From NCBI GenBank assembly GCA_024742705.1, contig JANSXZ010000006.1, forward strand, positions 62,001 through 126,000: a stretch of DNA of 64,000 nt, written 5' to 3'. Positions within the stretch are counted from its first letter, which is position 1, and each line of letters opens with the position of its first letter. Shown here in pieces: positions 28,264 through 37,716 of the stretch. This DNA is from Paracoccaceae bacterium (GTDB lineage: Bacteria > Pseudomonadota > Alphaproteobacteria > Rhodobacterales > Rhodobacteraceae). Position numbers and translations under genes: made by a program. The notes beneath the pieces were generated by a model. It was not told where the DNA came from. It did not search any database and saw nothing but the letters and a program-made list of their open reading frames with translations.

Positions 28264-29049
28264 TCAGGCCGCCTCGCCCATGGCGGTGTGCAAAGCGGCG
28301 GTGGCGGCACGGCAATGGGCGGCGTATTCCGATGACGTGCGGAAGGCGTCGTCGCGGGGATAGGGGGCATCGACGGCGAGTTCGCGGATCACCCGGCCGG
28401 GTCTTGCCGCCATGACTACGATGCGGTCGGACAGGAAGACCGATTCAAAGACCGAATGGGTGACGAAGATGACCGTGCAGCCGATCCTCTGCTTGAGGGT
28501 CAGCAGATCGTTGTTGAGCTTGAAGCGGGTGATTTCGTCGAGCGCGGCGAAGGGTTCGTCCATCAGGATCAGCCGGGGGCGGGTGACCATGGCGCGCGCG
28601 ATCGAGACCCGCATCTTCATGCCGCCCGACAATTCGCGCGGATAGCTGTCGTGGAATGCCTCGAGGCCGACAAGACGCAGGGCGGCGCGCACTTCGTCGC
28701 GGACCGCCGGGAAGGATTTGCCGCGCAGCCGGAAGGGCAGCCAGACATTTTGGGCCACCGTGGCCCAGGGCATCAGCGTCGGTTCCTGGAAGACCACGCC
28801 GAGATCGCCCGGGTTTTGCCCGCCGGCCCAGCGGATCGCGCCGGCGGTGGGGCGGATCAGGTCGGCGATCAGGCGCAGGGCGGTGGATTTGCCACAGCCG
28901 GAGGGGCCGAGCAGCGAGATGAAGTCGCCCTGACCCACGGTCAGCGACATGTCGCGCAGAGCCTCGACCGTGCCGCCGAAGGTCTTGCCGACAGCCTGCA
29001 TCCGGAGCACTTCGGGGCGTTGGCCGGTCGGCGCGATCGCAACGGTCAT
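28264..29049 (-). CDS. ABC transporter ATP-binding protein (SsuB/TauB/ThiZ type)
   Basis: 261-residue ABC ATPase. Walker A GPSGCGKST, signature LSGGMKMRVSIARA, Walker B LILMDEPFAALDE, switch histidine in FVTHSVFES. It energises the permease encoded next. The signature and the motif VVFQEPTLMPW fit the nitrate/sulfonate/pyrimidine-precursor importer class. Confidence 0.92.
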   Translation of the reverse strand: MTVAIAPTGQRPEVLRMQAVGKTFGGTVEALRDMSLTVGQGDFISLLGPSGCGKSTALRLIADLIRPTAGAIRWAGGQNPGDLGVVFQEPTLMPWATVAQNVWLPFRLRGKSFPAVRDEVRAALRLVGLEAFHDSYPRELSGGMKMRVSIARAMVTRPRLILMDEPFAALDEITRFKLNNDLLTLKQRIGCTVIFVTHSVFESVFLSDRIVVMAARPGRVIRELAVDAPYPRDDAFRTSSEYAAHCRAATAALHTAMGEAA

Positions 29050-29134
29050 CGGGAGGCTTTCCTATGGCGGCCGGCTGCCGGATGCCGCGCGGCGGGGACA
29101 GGGGCGCAGGCGGTGCCGCGCCCCCATTGGACGG

Positions 29135-30121
29135 TCAGGGCTTGATGCTCATGCCGACCATCTGGTTGGTGAAGGCGGTGGTGAAAGCGGCCTTCCAGTC
29201 GACATCGCCCGCGATCACGCCGGCATCCACCATCTTGGTGTAGAAATCCTCGACCTTGGCTTCGGTCATGGCGCCGATCCCCAGTTCCAGCGCATCGCCG
29301 GAATCGACAATGCCTTCGGAGATCATCATGGCCTTGGCAAAGTTGATCTTGTCCTGGGTCATGTCGGGGTTGGCGGCCTTGATCATCTCATCCGCCGCGC
29401 TGCTGTCGCCGTAGAGATAATTGTACCATCCGGTCAGCGAGCCATCGACGAAGCATTTCACCTTCTCGGGGCTGTTGGCGATGGTGTCGGCCATGGTTTC
29501 GATCGTGGTCGCATAGGACGAGTAGCCGTTGTCGGCGATCAGGAACACGTTCGGTTTGAACCCGCCTTCCTTCTCCACGAGGTAGGGTTCGGACGAGAGG
29601 TATCCCTGCATCGCCAACCCGGTATCGGCAAGGAAGGGCGCGGGGTTGAAGGTATAGGGCTGGCGCTGTTCGACGGTGAAGCCGTGCGCCGCGATCATCC
29701 ACTGGTAGTAGCTGGTAAAGCCGTTGTCGCCGATCAGCAGCGTCTTGTCCTTCAGGCCTTCCCAGCTGGTGACGTCGGGATGGGCCACGAGAACCTGCGG
29801 GTGTTTCTGGAAGATCGCGGCGACCGAGACGACCGGGATGCCTTCCGCCACGGCGTTGAACGCCTGGAGCATGTCGCCGCCCATGTGGAAATCGATCCGC
29901 CCGGCAAGCATAAGCGCCCGGTTGTTGACCTGCGGGCCGCCGGAAATGATTTCGACATCCAGCCCGCATGCGGCATAGGTGCCATCGGCGACAGACTGAT
30001 AGAAGCCGCCGTGTTCGGCCTGTGCCAGCCAGTTGGTGCCGAACACTGTGGTTTCCGCGGCGGCGGTGGTGGCGCCGAAGGCCAATGCGCCGGCCGCTGC
30101 GATCAGTTTGAATTGGGACAT
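29135..30121 (-). CDS. ABC transporter substrate-binding protein, NMT1/ThiY-like
   Basis: 328-residue periplasmic binding protein: signal peptide to about residue 22 (ATTAAAE), then an NMT1/SsuA-like fold (GTNWLAQAEHGGFYQSVADGTY, GLDVEIISGGPQVNNRALML). This class binds pyrimidine precursors, sulfonates or nitrate-like ligands; the following deaminase and creatininase-family genes favour a nitrogen heterocycle. First gene of the presumed eight-gene minus-strand set; ATG 30121 preceded by GGAGA. The 154-bp upstream region holds a GACATGTC palindrome (30221-30228) but no recognisable riboswitch. Confidence 0.88.
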   Translation of the reverse strand: MSQFKLIAAAGALAFGATTAAAETTVFGTNWLAQAEHGGFYQSVADGTYAACGLDVEIISGGPQVNNRALMLAGRIDFHMGGDMLQAFNAVAEGIPVVSVAAIFQKHPQVLVAHPDVTSWEGLKDKTLLIGDNGFTSYYQWMIAAHGFTVEQRQPYTFNPAPFLADTGLAMQGYLSSEPYLVEKEGGFKPNVFLIADNGYSSYATTIETMADTIANSPEKVKCFVDGSLTGWYNYLYGDSSAADEMIKAANPDMTQDKINFAKAMMISEGIVDSGDALELGIGAMTEAKVEDFYTKMVDAGVIAGDVDWKAAFTTAFTNQMVGMSIKP

Positions 30122-30275
30122 CGGGATCTCCGGTTGCTCTGAAGTTGCATCAGAAGCTGGGCGCGGGCCGCGCGAAAGCAAATGTTCTTGGGCCCTACCG
30201 GCGCTGGCGGGCGTCGGCGGGACATGTCTATGCCCAAGAAAGCACACAGCCGCCCAAAAATGCGGCACGAACGAA

Positions 30276-30761
30276 TCACGCCCGGTAGATGAAACACCGC
30301 CCCTCGACGGCATGCGGCGGCAGCGGCAATTCCGTCAGCGCATCGAAATACATCCGGTCCGAGGCAACCATCAGCCCACCCGGCGCAAGCAGGGGCTGAA
30401 CCAGCGGCGAAATGCGCCGCGCGAAGGCATCGTTGCGGGCGCGGTCGTGGCCGCCCAGGTCCGCATGGATCAGGCTGGCGGTCGGCCCGAAACGATCGAG
30501 CGCCTCGACCAGCGTGTCGTGCACATCGCCCAGGATCGTCAGATCGGGGGGCGGGGTGCTGTCGGGATGGGATGCTATGGCGCGCTCGAAGACATGGATG
30601 TCGCGCCCCGAAACATGTTCGCGCAGGTGGTGATAGGTGCGCCCGTTGCCCAGCCCCAGTTCGAAAACCGGGCCGGTCATGGCGGCAGTTTCGGCGATGG
30701 CGAAGTCGAGGCAGGCGCGCTGGGACACCATGCGATCGATGAAGAGGTCAAGACGGCTCAT
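30276..30761 (-). CDS. Small class I SAM-dependent methyltransferase-like protein
   Basis: 161 residues. The SAM-binding strand-loop reads VFELGLGNGRTYHHLRE (about residues 30-46); the acidic residue ending the next strand is E in HVFERAI. It is clearly paralogous to the protein at 47718, which shares MSRLD, LGLGNGRTY, HLRE and the CHP/SHP..PP segment. It stands alone here, divergent from the peptide importer operon. Too short to contain a separate substrate domain; target unknown. Confidence 0.8.
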   Translation of the reverse strand: MSRLDLFIDRMVSQRACLDFAIAETAAMTGPVFELGLGNGRTYHHLREHVSGRDIHVFERAIASHPDSTPPPDLTILGDVHDTLVEALDRFGPTASLIHADLGGHDRARNDAFARRISPLVQPLLAPGGLMVASDRMYFDALTELPLPPHAVEGRCFIYRA

Positions 30762-30980
30762 GCGGGTCTCCGGTTCGGGGCATGTGCATGTCATGCCAAA
30801 GAATGCGCGGCAATGGTAGGGTTTGCCACGCTTGCGGGCAAAATCAAGTCGTTGAGCCGAAAGCGCGGGAAATTCGGGTTTGACTATTGCACCGGCGCGG
30901 GGCGAAGGTGTCGGTGCAGATTCTGACCTGGCCCGCGCCGGAGCGGGGTGTGGGAAACGAGACCGGGTGGACGAACATTC

Positions 30981-32750
30981 ATGAGTGAGCTGCTGACCGT
31001 TGAGGACCTGACGATCGGGTTTCACGACGCTGATCCGGTTGTCGAAAAGGTCAGTTTCTCGGTCAGATCGGGCGAGACGCTGGCGCTTGTCGGGGAATCG
31101 GGATCGGGCAAGACATTGTCGTGCCGCGCGGTGTTGCGGATCCTTCCGCGCGCCGCGCGCATCAGGTCGGGGCGGATCACGCTGAACGGATCGGCTGGGC
31201 GCACGGTTCTGACCGCGCTCAGCGAAAGGCGTATGCGCGCGATCCGGGGCGATGCGGTTTCGATGATCTTTCAGGAACCGATGCGGTCGCTGTCGCCGCT
31301 GCACCGGATCGGCAACCAGGTGATCGAGGTTCTGAACCTGCACGGCGATCAGGGCACCAAGGCCGCGCGCAAGCAGGTTCTGGACACTTTCGAGCGTGTC
31401 GGGTTTCCCGATCCCGAACGCGCCTACAATGCCTATCCCTTCGAGATGTCGGGCGGGATGCGGCAACGCGCGATGATCGCCATGGCGATGGTGGCCAAAC
31501 CCGAGGTGCTGATCGCCGACGAGCCGACAACCGCGCTGGATGTGACGACGCAGGCGCAGGTTCTGGGGCTGATCAAGGACTTGCAGCGCGACACCGGCAT
31601 GGCGGTGATCCTGGTTACCCACGACCTCGGCGTCGTTGCCAACATGGCGCAGCATGTCGTTGTGATGAACAAGGGCCGGGTGATGGAATCGGGGCCGGCG
31701 CCGCTGGTTCTGGGCGATCCGGCGCATGGCTACACGCGCAAGCTGTTCGCCGCCGCGCCTGCGATCCCGCAGGTGGCCAATCCCGCGCCGGCACCGTCGC
31801 ATCACGATCTGATCCTCGACATCCGCGGCGTATCCAAAACCTACACGATGCGCGGCGCGTCGTGGAAAGCCGGCGCCACGGTGCAAGCCTGCCGCGGCAT
31901 CGACCTGAAGGTGCCGCGCGGAAAGACGCTGGCCATCGTCGGCGAAAGCGGCTCGGGCAAGACGACCTGCGCGCGCATCGCGCTGGGCGCCGAACTGCCC
32001 GATCCCGGCGGCGAAGTGGTGTTCGCGCCCGAAGCGGGCGGCCCGACAATTGCGGTGCATGCAATGGATCGCGCGGCGCGGACAGCGTTCCAGCGCAAGG
32101 CGCAGATGGTGTTTCAGGATCCCTACAGTTCGCTCAGCCCGCGCATGCGGGTGGTGGATGCGCTGACCGAACCGCTGGAAATCCACCGGATCGGCAACCG
32201 CCGCGACCGCCGCGACAAGGCAGCCGAGATGCTGGCGATGGTCGGGTTGAAACGCGACATGCTGTACCGCTATCCACATGCCTTCTCGGGCGGTCAGCGG
32301 CAGCGCCTTTCGATCGCGCGGGCGCTGACGCTGGACCCCGCGCTTCTGGTCTGCGACGAACCGACATCGGCGCTGGACGTATCCGTGCAGGAACAGATCC
32401 TGACCCTGCTCGAGGAAATCCGCGACCGGGTCGGCCTGTCGTATCTGTTCATCAGCCACGATCTGGCGGTCGTGGCGCGCATCGCCGACGAGGTCGCCGT
32501 GATGCGCCAGGGGCTGGTGGTGGAACAGGCTCCGCCCGACACGCTGTTTCACAGCCCGCGTCACCCATATACCAAGGCTCTGATCGCCGCCCAGCCGACG
32601 CCCGACATCGCCCGGCCCATTGATCTGCGGCTGGTTTCGCAGGGCGCCGGCGCACCGTCAAGCTGGCCCGAGGCATTCCGGTTTTCCGAAACCGCGGTGC
32701 CCGCGCTGGCCGAACTCGCTCCCGGACACAAGGTACGTTGCCATGTTTGA
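30981..32750 (+). CDS. Peptide-type ABC transporter ATPase, two fused nucleotide-binding domains
   Basis: 589-residue fusion equivalent to DppD plus DppF. First domain about residues 1-260 (Walker [11 protein letters not shown], signature [12 protein letters not shown]), second about 285-540 (Walker [11 protein letters not shown], signature [17 protein letters not shown], Walker [13 protein letters not shown]). Energises uptake through the permeases at 34662 and 35687. ATG 30981 has only a weak ribosome-binding site. The start of the binding-protein gene overlaps its end by 8 bp. Confidence 0.92.
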   Translation: MSELLTVEDLTIGFHDADPVVEKVSFSVRSGETLALVGESGSGKTLSCRAVLRILPRAARIRSGRITLNGSAGRTVLTALSERRMRAIRGDAVSMIFQEPMRSLSPLHRIGNQVIEVLNLHGDQGTKAARKQVLDTFERVGFPDPERAYNAYPFEMSGGMRQRAMIAMAMVAKPEVLIADEPTTALDVTTQAQVLGLIKDLQRDTGMAVILVTHDLGVVANMAQHVVVMNKGRVMESGPAPLVLGDPAHGYTRKLFAAAPAIPQVANPAPAPSHHDLILDIRGVSKTYTMRGASWKAGATVQACRGIDLKVPRGKTLAIVGESGSGKTTCARIALGAELPDPGGEVVFAPEAGGPTIAVHAMDRAARTAFQRKAQMVFQDPYSSLSPRMRVVDALTEPLEIHRIGNRRDRRDKAAEMLAMVGLKRDMLYRYPHAFSGGQRQRLSIARALTLDPALLVCDEPTSALDVSVQEQILTLLEEIRDRVGLSYLFISHDLAVVARIADEVAVMRQGLVVEQAPPDTLFHSPRHPYTKALIAAQPTPDIARPIDLRLVSQGAGAPSSWPEAFRFSETAVPALAELAPGHKVRCHV

Positions 32751-34665
32751 CCGATTTCGACGACTGACACTGATCGCCGCCACACTGTTGCCGGTCGCGG
32801 GCTGGGCATCGCCCGTACTTCAGGAGAACGCGCTCTGGGAGGACCGGGTGCGCGCCGGCGAGATGCCGCCCGTACAGATGCGCGTGCCGGACGCGCCGCT
32901 GGTGGTGGACCTGCGCGCAAAAGGGCGGGTGCCCGGCATCCCCGGAGGCACGTTGCGTACGATGGTCAGCCGGTCCAAGGACGTGCGCCAGATGGTGGTC
33001 TATGGCTATGCAAGGCTGGTGGGATACGATCACACCTACACGTTGCAGCCCGACATCCTGCAAAGCTTCGAAGTCGAGGAAGGGCGCCGCTTTACCTTCC
33101 GGCTGCGCCCCGGCCACCGGTGGTCGGACGGGCATCCGTTTACCTCGGCCGATTTCGAATACTGGTGGGAGCATGTGGCCAACAACGCCGAACTGGCACC
33201 CACCGGCCCGACCGAAACAATGCTTGTCGATGGCAAGCCGCCGGTCGTGACGTACCCCGACGCGCACACCGTGATCTTCGAATGGCACGCGCCCAACCCC
33301 TATTTCCTGAAGGAACTGGCGGCGGCAAGCCCGCTTTTCGTCTACCGGCCGGCGCATTACCTCAGGACCTATCACAAGGATTTCGCCGATCCCGACGTGC
33401 TGGAAGCCGCGATCGACGAACGGCGCGTGCGCAGCTGGGCCGCGCTGCACAACAAGCTGGACGAGATGTACAAGTTCGACAATCCCGAACAGCCGACGCT
33501 GCAACCCTGGATCAATGCCGACACCGGCGCAGGCAGCCGCAAGATTTTCGTGCGCAACCCCTTCTATCACCGCATCGACAGCAACGGCGTGCAACTGCCC
33601 TATATCGACACGGTGGAAATGAGCGTGGTCGGCGGCGGCCTCGTGGCAGCCAAATCTAACGCCGGCGAAAGCGATCTTCAGGCGCGCGGGCTGGATTTCC
33701 GCGATGTAGCGATTCTGAAGAAAGGCGAGATCGACGGCGGCAATTACCGCACGTTCCTCTGGGCCAACGGCACCGCCAGCCAGATCGCGATCTATCCCAA
33801 CCTCAACTTCGCCGATCCGGTCTGGCGCGCGGTGCTTCGCGATGTGCGCGTGCGCCGCGCGCTCAGCCTGGGCATCGACCGGCGCATGATCAACCGCGCG
33901 CTCTATTTCGGGCTGGGCAAGGAGGGCGGGATGACCGTTCTGTCGCGCAGCCCGCTGTTCAGTACCGCCAACCTGACGGCCTGGGCGATTTACGATCCGG
34001 CCACCGCGAACCGCCTGCTCGACGAGGCCGGTCTCGACCGGCGTTCGGCGGCGGGCGTCCGCCTGCTGCCCGACGGACGGCCGATGGAACTGGTCGTTGA
34101 AACCGCCGGCGAACGCCAGGAAGTTGAAAACGCGCTTCAGATCATCACCGACACCTGGCGCGATATCGGCGTGAAGCTGGTGATGCGCCCGCTGGATCGC
34201 GACATCCTGCGCAATCGCGTGAATGCCGGTGTCAGCATGGCGGCTGTCTGGTACGGCTGGGACAATGGCATTCCCCAGCCCTATACATCGCCCGACTACC
34301 TCGCGCCGCGGCATCAGGAGTTCTTTGCCTGGCCCATGTGGGGGCAGTATTTTCAGACCCATGGCGCCGCCGGCGAAGCGCCCGACCTGGAAGCGGCACA
34401 GCAACTGATGGCGCTTTCGCAGGCCTGGGACCACGCCCCCGACGATGCCGCGCGCACCGCCATCTGGCGCGAAATGCTGGACATCCACGCGGATCAGGTG
34501 TTCGGTATCGGCATCCTGTCGGAGGCGCCGCAGCCGGTCGTGGTATCGCGGCGCCTGCGCAACGTGCCTGAAACCGCCACCTGGGCCTGGGAGCCCGGCG
34601 CGCATTTCGGCATCCACCGCCCCGACGAGTTTTTCTACGCGCCCCCCGCCGAGGTCACGCAATGA
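32743..34665 (+). CDS. ABC transporter substrate-binding protein, peptide/opine family (SBP_bac_5)
   Basis: 640-residue periplasmic protein, at the long end of family 5: signal peptide [20 protein letters not shown] up to about residue 23, then the SBP_bac_5 domain with FRLRPGHRWSDGHPFTSADFEYWWE (region about 110-134) and VRRALSLGIDRRMIN. Related long binding proteins handle oligopeptides, opines, murein peptides or oligosaccharides; ligand not inferable. Sandwiched between ATPase and permeases, all with overlapping ends. Confidence 0.9.
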   Translation: MFDRFRRLTLIAATLLPVAGWASPVLQENALWEDRVRAGEMPPVQMRVPDAPLVVDLRAKGRVPGIPGGTLRTMVSRSKDVRQMVVYGYARLVGYDHTYTLQPDILQSFEVEEGRRFTFRLRPGHRWSDGHPFTSADFEYWWEHVANNAELAPTGPTETMLVDGKPPVVTYPDAHTVIFEWHAPNPYFLKELAAASPLFVYRPAHYLRTYHKDFADPDVLEAAIDERRVRSWAALHNKLDEMYKFDNPEQPTLQPWINADTGAGSRKIFVRNPFYHRIDSNGVQLPYIDTVEMSVVGGGLVAAKSNAGESDLQARGLDFRDVAILKKGEIDGGNYRTFLWANGTASQIAIYPNLNFADPVWRAVLRDVRVRRALSLGIDRRMINRALYFGLGKEGGMTVLSRSPLFSTANLTAWAIYDPATANRLLDEAGLDRRSAAGVRLLPDGRPMELVVETAGERQEVENALQIITDTWRDIGVKLVMRPLDRDILRNRVNAGVSMAAVWYGWDNGIPQPYTSPDYLAPRHQEFFAWPMWGQYFQTHGAAGEAPDLEAAQQLMALSQAWDHAPDDAARTAIWREMLDIHADQVFGIGILSEAPQPVVVSRRLRNVPETATWAWEPGAHFGIHRPDEFFYAPPAEVTQ

Positions 34666-35690
34666 CGATATTGCGCTACGCGATCTACCGTTTTCTCACC
34701 ATGCTGCTGACGCTGGTGGTGGTATCGGTGATGGTGTTCGTGATCATCAACCTGCCGCCCGGCGACTATCTGTCGAACCAGATCAACGAATTGCGCGCGA
34801 CCGGTCAGAGCCAGGGCGTGGCACAGGCAGAGTTCCTGCGCACCGAATACGCGCTGGATCGCCCGCTTTGGGAACAATACCTGATATGGGTCGGCTTTGC
34901 GCCCGGCCCGAACGGGTTTTCCGGCCTGCTGCAAGGCGATTTCGGATGGTCCTTCGAATTCGATCAGCCGGTGGCCGACATCGTCGGCGGCGCACTGTGG
35001 ATGACGGTTCTGGTGAACCTGTCGGCGGTGCTGTTCGTTTACATGGTGGCCCTGCCTCTGGGCGTGATCGCGGCGGCGCGGTCCAAGACATGGGTGGATT
35101 ACACCGCCGCCTTCGTCGGCTACCTGGGCCTTGCGACGCCCAACTTTCTTCTGGCCTTGATCCTGTTCTACTATGGCAACAAATACTTCAATCTGCCGAT
35201 CGGCGGGCTGATGGATCCGGCCTTCGAAGGCGAACCGATGAGTTGGGAAAAGGTGAAATCGGTGCTGGTGCACATGATCGTTCCCACCTTCGTGATTGGC
35301 ACCAGCGGCGCCGCCGCGATGATGCAGCGGCTGCGCGCCAACCTGCTGGACGAGCTTGGCAAGCCTTATGTCGAAACCGCGCAGGCCAAGGGCCTGTCGC
35401 CGTCGCGCATGCTCACGAAATACCCGCTTCGCATGGCCTTCAACCCCTTTGTCGCCGACATCGGCAACCTGCTGCCCGCGATGGTGTCGGGGTCGGTTCT
35501 GGTGTCGGTCGTTCTGGGGCTTCAGACGATCGGGCCGGCGCTTCTGGCCGCACTAAAAAGCCAGGACCAGTTCCTGGCCGGTTTCGTGCTGATGTTCGTT
35601 GCGCTGCTGACACTGGTCGGCACGATGATATCCGATGTGCTTCTGGTTCTGCTGGATCCGCGCATCCGCTACGGAGCGCGTGAAACATGA
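34662..35690 (+). CDS. Peptide-type ABC transporter permease (DppB-like)
   Basis: 342-residue permease: N-terminal segment RYAIYRFLTMLLTLVVVSV, conserved LRTEYALDRPLWEQYL periplasmic motif, six membrane segments and the cytoplasmic loop with YVETAQAKGLSPSRMLTKY. ATGA overlap with the binding-protein gene and with the next permease. Confidence 0.93.
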   Translation: MTILRYAIYRFLTMLLTLVVVSVMVFVIINLPPGDYLSNQINELRATGQSQGVAQAEFLRTEYALDRPLWEQYLIWVGFAPGPNGFSGLLQGDFGWSFEFDQPVADIVGGALWMTVLVNLSAVLFVYMVALPLGVIAAARSKTWVDYTAAFVGYLGLATPNFLLALILFYYGNKYFNLPIGGLMDPAFEGEPMSWEKVKSVLVHMIVPTFVIGTSGAAAMMQRLRANLLDELGKPYVETAQAKGLSPSRMLTKYPLRMAFNPFVADIGNLLPAMVSGSVLVSVVLGLQTIGPALLAALKSQDQFLAGFVLMFVALLTLVGTMISDVLLVLLDPRIRYGARET

Positions 35691-36841
35691 GCACCCTGCC
35701 CGACGGCCGCTATATCGACGATGCCCCCTTCGATCCCGACGAAAACATCAACCGGCTCGATCGTGCCGACATGGACGCGCCCAACTGGCTGCTGGTCTGG
35801 CGCAAGTTCCGGCGGCACCGTCTCGGGCTGCTGTCCGGTGCGTTCTTGCTGTTCAGCTACCTGATGCTGCCGGTCGCGGGCTTCATCGCACCCTACACGC
35901 CAGCCGAACGCAACGCCGATCATCTCTATGCGCCGCCACAGGCGATCAAGCTGTTCCACGAGGGCCGTTTCGTCGGCCCCTTCGTCTATCCGCGCACGGC
36001 CACGGCCGATCTCGAGAATTTCCGCTGGACCTATGAAACCGACCGCACCCGGCCGATGCCGCTGGAATTCTTCTGCGAAGGCTCGGAATACCGGCTGGCC
36101 GGGCTGATCCGGTCCGACACGCATCTGTTCTGCGCGCCGCAGGGGGCAACCGTGTTCCTGTGGGGTTCCGACCGGCTGGGCCGCGACGTCTTCAGCCGTA
36201 TTCTCTACGGCGCCCAGCTGTCGCTGACCGTGGGGCTGATCGGGATCACCGTGTCCTTCATCCTCGGGATCGGCTTCGGCTCGATCGCCGGATACTTCGG
36301 CGGCAAGACCGACTGGATCATCCAGCGCACCATCGAAATCCTGCGGTCGCTGCCGGAACTGCCGTTGTGGCTGGCCCTGTCGGCGGCGGTGCCGTCGAAC
36401 TGGGGGCCGGTGGCGGTGTTCTTCATTATATCCATCATCCTCGGCATACTCGACTGGCCCGGCCTGGCGCGGGCGGTCCGATCCAAATTCCTGTCGCTGC
36501 GCGAAGAGGAATACGTCCGTGCCGCGGAAATGATGGGCGCGTCCTCGGGCCGGGTCATCCGGCGCCACCTGCTGCCCAACTTCGTGTCGCATCTGATCGC
36601 TTCGGCTACCCTGTCGATCCCGGCGATGATCCTCGGCGAAACCGCCCTGTCGTTCCTCGGCCTCGGCCTGCGGGCCCCGGCGGTCAGCTGGGGGGTGATG
36701 CTCAACGATGCCCAGAACCTCGCTTCGATCGAGATCTACCCCTGGACAGCCATCCCGATGCTGCCGATCATCGTCGTCGTGCTGGCGTTCAACTTCCTCG
36801 GCGACGACCTGCGCGACAGTCTGGACCCCTACGAAAGCTGA
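35687..36841 (+). CDS. Peptide-type ABC transporter permease (DppC-like)
   Basis: 384 residues, longer than usual DppC (about 300) because of a periplasmic insert of roughly 80 residues (about 75-160) between the first two membrane segments. DRLGRDVFSRILYGAQLSL and the EAA loop EEYVRAAEMMGASSGRVIRRH are typical. Last gene of the importer operon. Confidence 0.93.
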   Translation: MSTLPDGRYIDDAPFDPDENINRLDRADMDAPNWLLVWRKFRRHRLGLLSGAFLLFSYLMLPVAGFIAPYTPAERNADHLYAPPQAIKLFHEGRFVGPFVYPRTATADLENFRWTYETDRTRPMPLEFFCEGSEYRLAGLIRSDTHLFCAPQGATVFLWGSDRLGRDVFSRILYGAQLSLTVGLIGITVSFILGIGFGSIAGYFGGKTDWIIQRTIEILRSLPELPLWLALSAAVPSNWGPVAVFFIISIILGILDWPGLARAVRSKFLSLREEEYVRAAEMMGASSGRVIRRHLLPNFVSHLIASATLSIPAMILGETALSFLGLGLRAPAVSWGVMLNDAQNLASIEIYPWTAIPMLPIIVVVLAFNFLGDDLRDSLDPYES

Positions 36842-36923
36842 CACCGCGCATCTTGCCGCACGGCCTTGCCCCAACCCGAAAACGCACGATCTTTCCGGGC
36901 AGAAGCAGCAGTGAGCAAGAGCC

Positions 36924-37568
36924 ATGTTCGACATGAACCGCAAGGGTGACATCGACCTCACCCATCATCAGACACCCCGCGACATCCACGACCGGATCGC
37001 ATTGCGCACGGTGCGCTTCATGCGCGTCTTCGCAGATGCCTTCTTCGCCAAACGCTATGGCCACCGGGCAGTGGTTCTCGAAACCGTGGCCGCGGTTCCC
37101 GGCATGGTCGGCGGCCTTTTGCAGCATCTGAAATCGATCCGCCACATCCGTGACGATCAGGGCTGGATCCGCGAATTGCTGGACGAGGCCGAAAACGAGC
37201 GCATGCACCTGATGACCTTCATCAAGATCGCAAGGCCCAGCGTGCTCGAACGCTGGATCATCATGCTGGGACAGGCAGTCTTCTTCAATCTCTACTTCTT
37301 CACCTATCTGCTGGCGCCACGCACCGCACACCGCATCGTCGGCTACCTCGAGGAAGAAGCCGTGATCAGCTACACCAGCTACCTGGCGGAAATCGATGCG
37401 GGCCGCATCGAAAACATTCCGGCCCCGGAAATCGCCATCGAATACTGGGATCTGCCCGAAACCGCGCGCCTGCGCGACGTTGTCATCGCCGTCCGTGCCG
37501 ACGAAGCCGCCCACCGCGACACGAACCACGGCTTCGCCGACGCCCTCGCCCAGCGCGAAAAGCCCTGA
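36924..37568 (+). CDS. aox: Alternative oxidase (cyanide-insensitive ubiquinol oxidase)
   Basis: 214-residue di-iron ubiquinol oxidase that reduces oxygen to water without pumping protons. All diagnostic motifs are present: [13 protein letters not shown] (E53), NERMHL (E92, H95), LEEEAV (E143/E144) and [12 protein letters not shown] (E194, H197). Two interfacial hydrophobic helices flank the ERMH motif. It lies 82 bp after the permease gene, same strand, and may be an independent unit. In bacteria such oxidases are sporadic, found in some marine alphaproteobacteria; they act under electron overflow, nitric oxide or cyanide stress. Confidence 0.93.
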   Translation: MFDMNRKGDIDLTHHQTPRDIHDRIALRTVRFMRVFADAFFAKRYGHRAVVLETVAAVPGMVGGLLQHLKSIRHIRDDQGWIRELLDEAENERMHLMTFIKIARPSVLERWIIMLGQAVFFNLYFFTYLLAPRTAHRIVGYLEEEAVISYTSYLAEIDAGRIENIPAPEIAIEYWDLPETARLRDVVIAVRADEAAHRDTNHGFADALAQREKP

Positions 37569-37578
37569 TCCCGCAGCG

Positions 37579-37640
37579 CTTCATCTTGCCCGGAAAACTC
37601 CGGGGGAGTCGCGCAAGCGCGACGGGGGCAGCGCCCCCTG
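37579..37640 (+). repeat. Dispersed intergenic repeat, copy D
   Basis: Head CTTCATCTTGCC plus AAAACTCC as in copies A and C, followed by the two-hairpin tail as in copy B: GTCGCGC-AA-GCGCGAC (37608-37623) and GGGGGC-AGC-GCCCCC (37624-37638). It lies between the convergent alternative oxidase and MscS genes and could terminate both. Confidence 0.7.
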
Positions 37641-37716
37641 CCCGGGCGGGCGGTGCAAACACCGCCGCCGCCACGCGCCGGGCACCCGCGACAGACCCGA
37701 AAGGCGGGTCCGGCGC

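Noticed and set aside
30122-30275. Riboswitch (TPP or guanidine type) upstream of the NMT1-like binding protein
   Set aside because: No conserved riboswitch core or terminator-like expression platform could be recognised; only a GACATGTC palindrome stands out.
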